Shown here: one piece after another, positions 1 through 5,589 of the stretch | Numbering within the stretch: the stretch's first letter is position 1 | Layout of the letters: the number at the start of each line of letters is the position of its first letter | Assembly (NCBI GenBank): GCA_031973235.1 | Contig: DALYDM010000002.1 | Span: forward strand, 1-53,765 | Reading direction: 5' to 3' | Length of the DNA stretch: 53,765 bases | Origin: JAGOQQ01 sp031973235 | Lineage (GTDB): Bacteria > Patescibacteriota > Minisyncoccia > Phycocordibacterales > UBA9973 | The notes under the pieces: generated by a model | Told to the model about the DNA's origin: nothing | Database searches by the model: none | What the model saw: the letters and a program-made list of their open reading frames with translations, nothing else | Position numbers and translations under genes: made by a program

Positions 1-210
1 TTGAATTCAGGTATTACATTAAATTCAATTTCGATTTCTGGTGGTGTGGCAAAAGCTGATTTCAGTCCTGTGCTTGGTGAAGGGGTGGCTGGGTCATGCA
101 GAGTAGGGCAGATTCGCGCGCAAATAGAGTCAACATTGAAACAATTCCCTACAGTGAAGGAAGTACAAATTTCGATTGATGGTGTGAGTGAGGGGATACT
201 GCAACCGTAA
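1..210 (+). CDS. GerMN-domain protein, C-terminal fragment
   Basis: Only the last 69 codons lie in the window, so the 5' end and the first-codon TTG are artefacts of the cut. The fragment has the features of a GerMN domain end: alternating strands with VAKADFS (family pattern V..G.A.VDFS), then a helix leading into QIRAQIESTLKQFPTVKEVQ and a final strand with IDG. GerMN domains occur in secreted or membrane-anchored proteins of spore formers and, as single domains, in many other bacteria; here there is no sign of sporulation. The gene is followed by a small intrinsic terminator at 261-283. Function beyond the domain is unknown. Confidence 0.6.
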   Translation: MNSGITLNSISISGGVAKADFSPVLGEGVAGSCRVGQIRAQIESTLKQFPTVKEVQISIDGVSEGILQP

Positions 211-260
211 GGGGCAGTAAATAGTAAATAGATAGTCGGAAATAGGGATCAAGTAGAAAG

Positions 261-283
261 ACCTTGTCATGCAAGGTTTTTTT
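261..283 (+). terminator. Terminator of the GerMN gene
   Basis: A 6-bp stem (261-266 with 272-277) and 5-nt loop run into seven T. It lies over the first codons of the longest upstream extension of the next ORF (TTG at 264), which argues against that start. Confidence 0.7.
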
Positions 284-313
284 ATATTATCTAAATATGC
301 CTCGGAAATTTTC

Positions 314-322
314 TGGTATAGT
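314..322 (+). promoter_or_regulatory. Extended -10 box before the nucleotidyltransferase
   Basis: TGGTATAGT ends 7 nt before the ATG at 330. Transcription would begin at or next to the start codon, so the message is probably leaderless. Confidence 0.5.
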
Positions 323-329
323 AAGTCTA

Positions 330-1271
330 ATGTTGGAAAAATTTAAAGAAAAGTACAATTTATCATTTGTAGAAAAACTTACACAAGAGTCAGACATTGG
401 TGTATATGTTTTTGGTGGTGCAATACGAGACATAAAACTTGGCAGGGACTGGAATGAAGTTGATTTGAGAATTATTTACAATAGACCCCTCAAAGAAAGA
501 GAAGAGAAAATTGAAGAACTATTATCAGAATATAATCTTGAAGGTAAAACACAAATAGAAAACCTAAACTTGACGGTGTACAGATTTTTACCACTGGGTA
601 GTAAGACGAATTCACCTATAGACCTAAGTCTGGTTCCCACTATAGATGACAATCTGCCTGATTTTACAATAAATGCTATTTTTTATGATTTAAGAAATAA
701 TAAGGAAATAGACATTTATAATGGACTTGATGATTTAAAAAGAAAGATTATTAGAACAATAAAGAAACCAGAGGTTCAATTCAAAGAAGAACCTCATATG
801 ATTTTTAGAGCTTTGAAGTTTGCTTGTCAGTTAGATTTTGAAATTGAAGAAGAAACACTGAAGGCAATATCTGAAAATAAAGAATGGGTACAAAACACCT
901 TTAATTTTATTAAAAATGAAAAAGAAGGAATATTGGTAGAACTATTTTTAGGTAATATATTTAAAGGCCTTAAATCTAACCCAGTTAAGTACTTTGGTTA
1001 TCTAAATAAAACAGGTCTTTTTAGTGAATTTGTTAAATTTTACTCGAAAGAATCCAATCTCGCAAAAAAAGATAATTTTGAAATAAAAGTATTAGATTTA
1101 GGATCTTTTGAAAACAATATTTCTCATCTTTTATCCTCTGTAATTAATTCCTTAGAAACGGAAGATTATGAGAAGAACTTTAAATCATTATCTGAAATAC
1201 TGGCAATTTCAACACCTAAAATTTATTCTGATTTTGTGGTAATTACAGAGAATATAAAATATATCAACTAG
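330..1271 (+). CDS. Divergent CCA tRNA nucleotidyltransferase / poly(A) polymerase-like protein
   Basis: This 313-residue protein has a class II nucleotidyltransferase head: FGGAIRD at about 28-34, then GRDWNEVDLR at about 38-47, and DFTINAIFYDL (family RRDFTINAL). A second block, EEPHMIFRALKFACQ, matches the EDPxRxLRAxRFAxQ signature that follows the head domain. Known relatives add CCA to tRNA 3' ends or polyadenylate RNA. Two key positions differ: the first Asp of the metal-binding DxD is Glu (EVD), and the Arg of the DPxR motif is replaced. No HD domain is present. ATG 330 was chosen because an extended -10 box ends 7 nt upstream. ATG 297 is possible; TTG 264 lies in the preceding terminator. 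Activity is uncertain; the fold assignment is fairly secure. Confidence 0.7.
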   Translation: MLEKFKEKYNLSFVEKLTQESDIGVYVFGGAIRDIKLGRDWNEVDLRIIYNRPLKEREEKIEELLSEYNLEGKTQIENLNLTVYRFLPLGSKTNSPIDLSLVPTIDDNLPDFTINAIFYDLRNNKEIDIYNGLDDLKRKIIRTIKKPEVQFKEEPHMIFRALKFACQLDFEIEEETLKAISENKEWVQNTFNFIKNEKEGILVELFLGNIFKGLKSNPVKYFGYLNKTGLFSEFVKFYSKESNLAKKDNFEIKVLDLGSFENNISHLLSSVINSLETEDYEKNFKSLSEILAISTPKIYSDFVVITENIKYIN

Positions 1272-1325
1272 TTCTGAAATATTATTATTGGCAACATCTC
1301 AAAAATTTTAGAACACTTCAAATTT

Positions 1326-1353
1326 AAAAGCCGGAACGTGAGTTCCGGCTTTT
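1326..1353. terminator. Bidirectional terminator between convergent genes
   Basis: A 12-bp perfect stem (1326-1337 with 1342-1353) has a GTGA loop and mirrored A4/T4 flanks. It serves the rightward nucleotidyltransferase gene and the leftward desaturase gene. Confidence 0.85.
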
Positions 1354-1361
1354 ACTATTGC

Positions 1362-2501
1362 TTATACAACAGCAGGTTTTTGTCCGAGTTTTTTTAGTAC
1401 TCGAACATGCGAACGAATTGCTGACCACAAGGTCGGTTCTTCGTTGTACTTGATCCCAAAACTTGCGGCAGTCTTTTTCACTATAGGCATGATTGCCGGG
1501 TAGTGAATGTGACTAATTTCTGGAAACAAGTGATGTTCAACTTGAAAGTTGAGTCCACCCACATACCACGACAATGCTTTGTTTTGAGTAGCAAAATTCG
1601 AAGTGGTTTTGAGTTGATGCGCATACCAATCATCTTTAATGATTCCATTCTCAGCAGAAACATTGTCGGTACTCTCTACAATGTGTGCAAGTTGGAAAAT
1701 TGTGCTTATGGTCCAACCACATACAAATAACATAATCAGGAATCCAGTGGCAGCGAATAGGAAACCGTGAACATACCAGGGTATGCCAACAAATACAATT
1801 AGATAATTGATTTTGCTTACAAAAAAGATGATACGTTCTTTTTGGTTCATTTTTATTCTTCCTCCAGACTCAGTTCTGATTTTTCCAGAAGAATACTTTG
1901 TAATATCACTTCCAAATATCCATTGTCCATATGCAAGTCCGTATGCTGCCCACCAGTAGATGTGTTGATACTTGAAATACCACTTCCATTCTTGATCAGA
2001 ATGTACACGCATTATGTCAATGTCTATATCTTCATCGTGTTTGTGTACGTTTGTGTACGTGTGGTGGGCTTTGTTGTGTTTTTCTTTCCAGAAATGAACA
2101 TTTCCACCCATAAGATTCAAACTGTACCCAAACAATTCATTGACCCAATCTTTTTTTGAATATGATCCGTGCGCGGCGTCGTGCATTACATTAAATCCAA
2201 TTGATGCGAATATCAAACCGAGTAACGCCCAAAGTGCTAAATATATAAATACATAAAGCCACACAGGGATAGTTATGCTAAATAGTGTATATGGTTCTAG
2301 AGACAAAATTGCAGAATATACACCAATCAGCATGCTAAACAAAATAATTGTTTTACTAAATAATTTGAATGTACCTGTCTTTGGAATATGTTCTCTTTCG
2401 AAATATTCATCGACTGCGGTCTTGAGTGCTTCTTTGAGTCCGAGCTTTGTGGGACTTTTGAATTTTACACTGGTCGGAGTGGGGGAGATAGAGCTTTTCA
2501 T
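1362..2501 (-). CDS. Membrane fatty acid desaturase (acyl-CoA/acyl-lipid type)
   Basis: This 379-residue integral membrane di-iron desaturase has all three histidine boxes: HDAAH near residue 106, HKAHH near 143 and QVEHH near 318. The last, with Q in place of H, is typical of the front-end (delta-5/6-like) and linoleoyl-CoA desaturase branch. Hydrophobic pairs before box 1 and between boxes 2 and 3 give the usual four-helix layout. The expected role is O2-dependent introduction of double bonds into fatty acyl chains at the membrane. There is no N-terminal cytochrome b5 domain, so electrons must come from a separate donor. A -35/-10 promoter stands at 2523-2550. No other lipid gene is in the window; a presumed CPR organism would probably act on acyl chains obtained from outside (inference). 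Confidence 0.92.
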   Translation of the reverse strand: MKSSISPTPTSVKFKSPTKLGLKEALKTAVDEYFEREHIPKTGTFKLFSKTIILFSMLIGVYSAILSLEPYTLFSITIPVWLYVFIYLALWALLGLIFASIGFNVMHDAAHGSYSKKDWVNELFGYSLNLMGGNVHFWKEKHNKAHHTYTNVHKHDEDIDIDIMRVHSDQEWKWYFKYQHIYWWAAYGLAYGQWIFGSDITKYSSGKIRTESGGRIKMNQKERIIFFVSKINYLIVFVGIPWYVHGFLFAATGFLIMLFVCGWTISTIFQLAHIVESTDNVSAENGIIKDDWYAHQLKTTSNFATQNKALSWYVGGLNFQVEHHLFPEISHIHYPAIMPIVKKTAASFGIKYNEEPTLWSAIRSHVRVLKKLGQKPAVV

Positions 2502-2522
2502 TTGTGAGGTGCGTTTTTATAT

Positions 2523-2550
2523 ATTATAACGCGAACAGTCTCAAACTCAA
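2523..2550 (-). promoter_or_regulatory. Promoter of the desaturase gene
   Basis: On the minus strand TTGAGT and TATAAT are separated by 16 nt, giving a short leader of about 15 nt before the ATG at 2501. Confidence 0.6.
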
Positions 2551-2617
2551 CGCAATGAAGAAGCGGAATTGGCACCGGCTTAAATACAATTTGTTTGGAA
2601 AGATTTCAAGAAGAATT

Positions 2618-2656
2618 GTTAAAAAGAGCGGCGCCATAGGCGCCGCTCTTTTTAAC
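2618..2656 (-). terminator. Terminator downstream of tRNA-Pro
   Basis: An 18-bp perfect stem (2618-2635 with 2639-2656) has an ATA loop, a GC core and mirrored A5/T5 tracts. It lies at the 3' side of the tRNA-Pro transcript. Confidence 0.85.
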
Positions 2657-2663
2657 ATCTATA

Positions 2664-2733
2664 TTTAAGCACTGAGTCGGGGTGCAGGGAATCGAACCCT
2701 GCCCTCATCACTTCGTGCCGCAAATGTCTCCCA
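2664..2733 (-). pseudogene. Duplicated 3' half of tRNA-Pro (tRNA remnant or att-like scar)
   Basis: Positions 2664-2708 repeat 2765-2809 exactly (45 bp, offset 101). The repeat holds the tRNA-Pro 3' acceptor strand, T arm, start of the variable loop and about 14 bp beyond the 3' end. On the 5' side of this copy there is no D arm and no acceptor strand. Instead a hairpin at about 2724-2744 (loop CTGGGAG, which would read as a GGG anticodon) and a short GCAC..GTG arm follow. It cannot fold as a complete tRNA because the 5' acceptor strand is missing. It could be an integration scar, a slipped duplication or a decayed second tRNA-Pro. Confidence 0.7.
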
Positions 2734-2764
2734 GACATTTGGATACAATCATTTTCATATCAAC

Positions 2765-2809
2765 TTTAAGCACTGAGTCGGGGTGCAGGGAATCGAACCC
2801 TGCCCTCAT
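2765..2809. repeat. Direct repeat partner inside intact tRNA-Pro
   Basis: This is the second copy of the 45-bp exact direct repeat whose first copy is at 2664-2708. It spans the T arm, acceptor 3' strand and immediate downstream flank of the functional tRNA. Confidence 0.9.
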
Positions 2810-2848
2810 GTTCCCAAAACATGTATACTACCGATATACTACACCCCG
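2778..2848 (-). tRNA. tRNA-Pro (anticodon TGG)
   Basis: It folds as a 71-nt cloverleaf: acceptor CGGGGTG with CACCCCG, a D arm with a seven-base loop and two wobble pairs, anticodon stem CATGT/ACATG with loop TTTGGGA, a 4-nt variable loop, and T arm CAGGG-TTCGATT-CCCTG. Loop position 34-36 is TGG, followed by G37, as expected for proline. The discriminator is A and CCA is not encoded. Confidence 0.93.
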
Positions 2849-2904
2849 AAAAAAACTAAAAACAGGTTAAATATAGCATATTTTTCGGGAATTTCAATAC
2901 ATTT

Positions 2905-3546
2905 TTAATCTAATTTTATATATCTAAAGACATAAGCTCCAGGATGTTCTATTTCGAATGAGGTAAGTTTGTCTTTTGGAAAAAGCATACTGGGAATTCT
3001 GAGTACGATGTGTTTAATAAGTTCCTTTCTTATTACTCCATGAATGTGTCTACATGTTGATTTTCTTAAATTCTCATCTCTCACTTCTCCTTCAATTGAA
3101 TCAATTTCTGACAGCTCAAAATGTTCTGGGTCAAGTGAGATTGCAGAGTTAATATCATATCCTGCTAATATTTTTATTGCACCAGGAGACATTCCTTCTG
3201 AAAATGCAATTTTTACACCCTCTGGAGTTGGAACCACTGAGTTTGCGTAGTGCTCTGTATTCGATCCTATTTCAAAAGATTTATTATTGACTACGCAATT
3301 AATAATATTTTTTAAGTTCTCAACTCGCAAAACAAGATTCCTGTTTTGCATCTCGAGATATGATTGTTCAACATTTGCACTAAGGCTTCTATGAATTTTT
3401 TCTTCGAGTAAGTTCAAAAGATCCTCAATTTTTTGCTTGAGAATTTCCATCTTGTCTTTCTCCTTAATTGACTGAATTGCCTCAATGACAGAATCAAGCT
3501 CAGATTCGTCTTCGTTAGAATATATTTCAGGTCCCTTATAATACAT
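2905..3546 (-). CDS. Hypothetical protein, coiled-coil N-terminal half
   Basis: I do not recognise this 213-residue protein. Residues 15-85 are strongly helical and charged (SIKEKDKMEILKQKIEDLLN region), suggesting a coiled coil. The second half is mixed alpha/beta, with a segment CRHIHGVIRKELIKHIVLRI. It has no signal peptide or membrane segment, so it is probably cytosolic. It is divergent from the macro-domain gene; the 68-nt spacer must hold promoters for both. Its 3' side faces tRNA-Pro with no clear terminator between. The start at 3546 is the only good one, but the first residues MYYKGPEIY are not diagnostic. Confidence 0.6.
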   Translation of the reverse strand: MYYKGPEIYSNEDESELDSVIEAIQSIKEKDKMEILKQKIEDLLNLLEEKIHRSLSANVEQSYLEMQNRNLVLRVENLKNIINCVVNNKSFEIGSNTEHYANSVVPTPEGVKIAFSEGMSPGAIKILAGYDINSAISLDPEHFELSEIDSIEGEVRDENLRKSTCRHIHGVIRKELIKHIVLRIPSMLFPKDKLTSFEIEHPGAYVFRYIKLD

Positions 3547-3575
3547 GCATTAAATAATATCATTAAATTGGATAC

Positions 3576-3603
3576 TTTACAAATTTATTATGTATGCTAT
3601 AAT
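3576..3603 (+). promoter_or_regulatory. Promoter of the macro-domain gene
   Basis: TTTACA and TATAAT are separated by 16 nt. The -10 box ends 11 nt before the ATG at 3615, leaving a leader of only a few bases. Confidence 0.7.
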
Positions 3604-3614
3604 AAAAATAAAAC

Positions 3615-4124
3615 ATGAACATTGTTATCAGAAAGGGTGATTTGACCACTTTTAAAGTGGATGCAATTGTAAATCCTGCAAACGAAGGTCTGATTCAAGG
3701 ATCTGGTGTTGATGCAGTAATTCACAGAAAAGCAGGGTGTCAGCTTGCGATTGAATTAAGAAATTTTGGAGGATGCAAAACTGGTTCAACCGTTGTAACA
3801 AATGGCTACGGATTACCAGCAAAATATGTTGTCCATACGCCAACTCCGCATCGTGAGATGGATAATTCATTTGAACTTCTTGCAATGTGTTTCGCAAATA
3901 GTCTATATACAGCAAATCAAAAATCCCTTAAAACTATTGCATTTCCCGCACTAGGTGCAGGTTTTGGTGGTGGTTTTAGTGATAATGAGGTTGCTCGTAT
4001 TGCATTAAAATCAATCTTTGATTTTAATTTCAACTACCCAAATAAAACAATAGAAACTGTATACCTTGTTCCATTTTCCTTTTCAGCAGAAGAAGTATTT
4101 AAAAAGGAATTTGAAAAATACTAG
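3615..4124 (+). CDS. Macro-domain protein, probable O-acetyl-ADP-ribose / ADP-ribosyl hydrolase
   Basis: This 169-residue single macro domain carries the family landmarks in order: GDLTTFKVDAIVNPANEGL at residues 8-26, GSGVDAVIHRKAG at about 29-41, CKTGSTVVTNGYGLPAKYVVHT at about 54-75 (the C..G.a..T.gy.l shared with MacroD-like enzymes), and FPALGAGFGGG near 113. These line the ADP-ribose pocket. Relatives remove ADP-ribose from proteins or deacetylate O-acetyl-ADP-ribose in the cytosol. It has its own promoter and terminator, so it is a single-gene unit. No toxin or ART partner is visible next to it. The domain is certain; the physiological substrate is not. Confidence 0.9.
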   Translation: MNIVIRKGDLTTFKVDAIVNPANEGLIQGSGVDAVIHRKAGCQLAIELRNFGGCKTGSTVVTNGYGLPAKYVVHTPTPHREMDNSFELLAMCFANSLYTANQKSLKTIAFPALGAGFGGGFSDNEVARIALKSIFDFNFNYPNKTIETVYLVPFSFSAEEVFKKEFEKY

Positions 4125-4130
4125 AGTTAT

Positions 4131-4157
4131 AAGAGTCACTTAAGTGTGACTCTTTTA
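4131..4157 (+). terminator. Terminator of the macro-domain gene
   Basis: A 9-bp stem (4131-4139 with 4146-4154) continues into T-rich sequence. Confidence 0.8.
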
Positions 4158-4240
4158 TGTTTAAGTAAAGCAGTAGGTATTCTGTAATTAATTAGCTAAA
4201 AATAAATCAACCTGTTTAATTCATATTTTCTAATCAGATA

Positions 4241-4274
4241 GTAAAAGTCGCCAGATACTTCTGGCGACTTTTAC
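4241..4274 (-). terminator. Terminator of tRNA-Gly
   Basis: A 14-bp perfect stem (4241-4254 with 4261-4274) with A4/T4 mirrored flanks lies just 3' of the tRNA on the minus strand. The rest of 4158-4240 holds nothing I can recognise. Confidence 0.8.
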
Positions 4275-4279
4275 TATTG

Positions 4280-4350
4280 TGCGGGATAAGAGAATCGAAC
4301 TCTTGTCTTCTGCTTGGAAGGCAGACATTCTACCACTAAACCAATCCCGC
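4280..4350 (-). tRNA. tRNA-Gly (anticodon TCC)
   Basis: A 71-nt cloverleaf: acceptor GCGGGAT/ATCCCGC, D arm containing GGTTTAGTGGTAGAA, anticodon stem TCTGC/GCAGA with loop CTTCCAA giving TCC, and a T arm with TTCGATT. The discriminator is A and CCA is not encoded. Confidence 0.95.
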
Positions 4351-4432
4351 TTATGAAAAACATAATATCACATACTCTGTTTTTTTTCAATAATTTCAGA
4401 CATATAACCAGTATTAGATAAAGAAAGTAAAT

Positions 4433-4454
4433 AAAAATGGGGCCTTCCGGCCCC
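4433..4454 (-). terminator. Terminator of the 4460 gene
   Basis: GGGGCC-TTCC-GGCCCC hairpin (4439-4454). On the minus strand it is followed by a U run (A run at 4433-4437 on the plus strand). Confidence 0.75.
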
Positions 4455-4459
4455 TTGTG

Positions 4460-4930
4460 TTAATTTGCACTTTTCCTCTGATCAAACATCTGCGTAAGAA
4501 ACATAGCCGCCTGACTGTGTTCTGTAAAGAGGTTGATTTTTTCTTTAAGGGTCTTCCTTTCAGATTCTGATTTGGATTGCCCTTTTTTCGAGTTCAGCTG
4601 ATTTAATACAAACTTCAGTCGCGTTTCTTGAATGCTCAGATTGCTTACAACTTCAGGGTTTCTTTTCAAAACCAATACAACATGCGTGTCACTTGCTGCA
4701 AGGCCTGTGATTGTGTCTAGTAAGTCGTGTTTTTTCTCCGATTCCTGTAATAACCAGTCAGTTGTGAAAATCACGGTTTCCGTGTTGTTTCTGGTGCACA
4801 AATCGAAAATTCCCTCGACGCTCATTTGAGATTCAACAAGGTCATGCGTTGAATACTGAAGTGATTTTTTGAGAATCTCTCTGATTCTTTCAGTGAATGT
4901 TTCGGTCCCAGTTCTGGGTGTTAGCACCAT
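4460..4930 (-). CDS. Hypothetical cytosolic protein
   Basis: I do not recognise this protein of 156 residues. It has an alpha/beta look: helix FTERIREILKKSL near the start, a strand TETVIFTTDWLL, a second strand THVVLVLKRNPE, and a charged helical tail SESERKTLKEKINLFTEHSQ. The alternation of strands and helices recalls a Rossmann or receiver-like fold, but no catalytic motif is visible. A longer reading frame runs to 5017, but on the minus strand TTGTCT-17 nt-TATATG places a promoter with its -10 over the ATG at 4960. That puts the transcript start after it, so ATG 4930 was chosen. A small inverted repeat, GCACCA..TGGTGC, covers this start codon. Confidence 0.6.
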   Translation of the reverse strand: MVLTPRTGTETFTERIREILKKSLQYSTHDLVESQMSVEGIFDLCTRNNTETVIFTTDWLLQESEKKHDLLDTITGLAASDTHVVLVLKRNPEVVSNLSIQETRLKFVLNQLNSKKGQSKSESERKTLKEKINLFTEHSQAAMFLTQMFDQRKSAN

Positions 4931-5022
4931 GATGGTGCCTTTTGCTGCTTTTTTGTGCATATACGATTTGTTTAAGGTACAGACAATGATTCTACATGAA
5001 TAAAAAAAAATGTCCATAATAC

Positions 5023-5049
5023 AAAAAACCCGTTGGAAACGGGCTTTTT
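5023..5049 (-). terminator. Terminator of the HU gene
   Basis: CCCGTT-GGA-AACGGG (5029-5043) is flanked by A6 and T5. A separate palindrome, CTGCCGGCAG, lies between it and the HU stop codon, at about 5070-5081. Confidence 0.75.
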
Positions 5050-5084
5050 GTGATTCGTATGAATCTGACTGCCGGCAGGCAGAC

Positions 5085-5357
5085 TTATTTAACTGCGTCC
5101 TTGAGAGCTTTTGCAGCTCGAAACTTAGGAACTTTTGTAGCAGCGACTTTGACTTGTTCTCCAGTTTTTGGATTACGAGCCATTCGCGCAGCTCGGGCCT
5201 TCACCGAGAAGATACCGAGACCTGCAATTGAAACTTCGTCACCTTTCTTCAAGGTGCCAATGATTGAATCGATGATTGACTCAACGATTTCTTCTGCTTG
5301 GACTTTTGTTCCACCCAATTTTGCGTGGACCATCTCAACCATTGCTTGTTTATTCAT
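5085..5357 (-). CDS. HU-family DNA-binding protein
   Basis: This 90-residue histone-like protein matches HU along its whole length: N-terminal helices MNKQAMVEMVHAKLGG, then GDEVSIAGLGIFSVKARAAR (family G..V.l.gFG.F.v..R.aR), RNPKTGEQVKVAAT (R.P.tG..i.i.a), and KVPKFRAAKALKDAVK. The Pro of the RNPKTG arm, which intercalates into DNA, is present. HU dimers bend and compact DNA. The frame can extend three codons to 5366; ATG 5357 fits the family start best. The leader from the promoter at 5441-5468 is about 75 nt and contains a 7-bp hairpin at 5411-5429, which could affect expression. Confidence 0.95.
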   Translation of the reverse strand: MNKQAMVEMVHAKLGGTKVQAEEIVESIIDSIIGTLKKGDEVSIAGLGIFSVKARAARMARNPKTGEQVKVAATKVPKFRAAKALKDAVK

Positions 5358-5440
5358 ACTAAGCATAAATGATTATCCTGATAATTGGATGACCTCTTTT
5401 ATCGTTACTTGTTTGAAGATTATTCAAACGTCTAAATAGC

Positions 5441-5468
5441 ATTATATATCAAGGGATTTTTTATGCAA
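5441..5468 (-). promoter_or_regulatory. Promoter of the HU gene
   Basis: On the minus strand TTGCAT and TATAAT are separated by 16 nt. The transcript would carry a long leader of about 75 nt with the 5411-5429 hairpin. Confidence 0.6.
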
Positions 5469-5589
5469 TATGAAAATATCGTAAAAGGGGATATCTCATT
5501 TCATGTCTCAATCCCCAGAAGTAATGAAGTGAGATGTGTTTTTTCTAGTACAATATAAGTATATTTTAATAATTAATACTATACGTGCT

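Noticed and set aside
264..329. Upstream start (TTG 264) for the nucleotidyltransferase
   Set aside because: It lies inside the terminator of the preceding gene, and a -10 box sits next to ATG 330.
2682..2870. Plus-strand ORF over the tRNA-Pro region
   Set aside because: It reads through the antisense of a tRNA and its duplicated half.
5069..5090. CTGCCGGCAG palindrome beside HU as a dispersed repeat or uptake sequence
   Set aside because: I found no second copy in the window.
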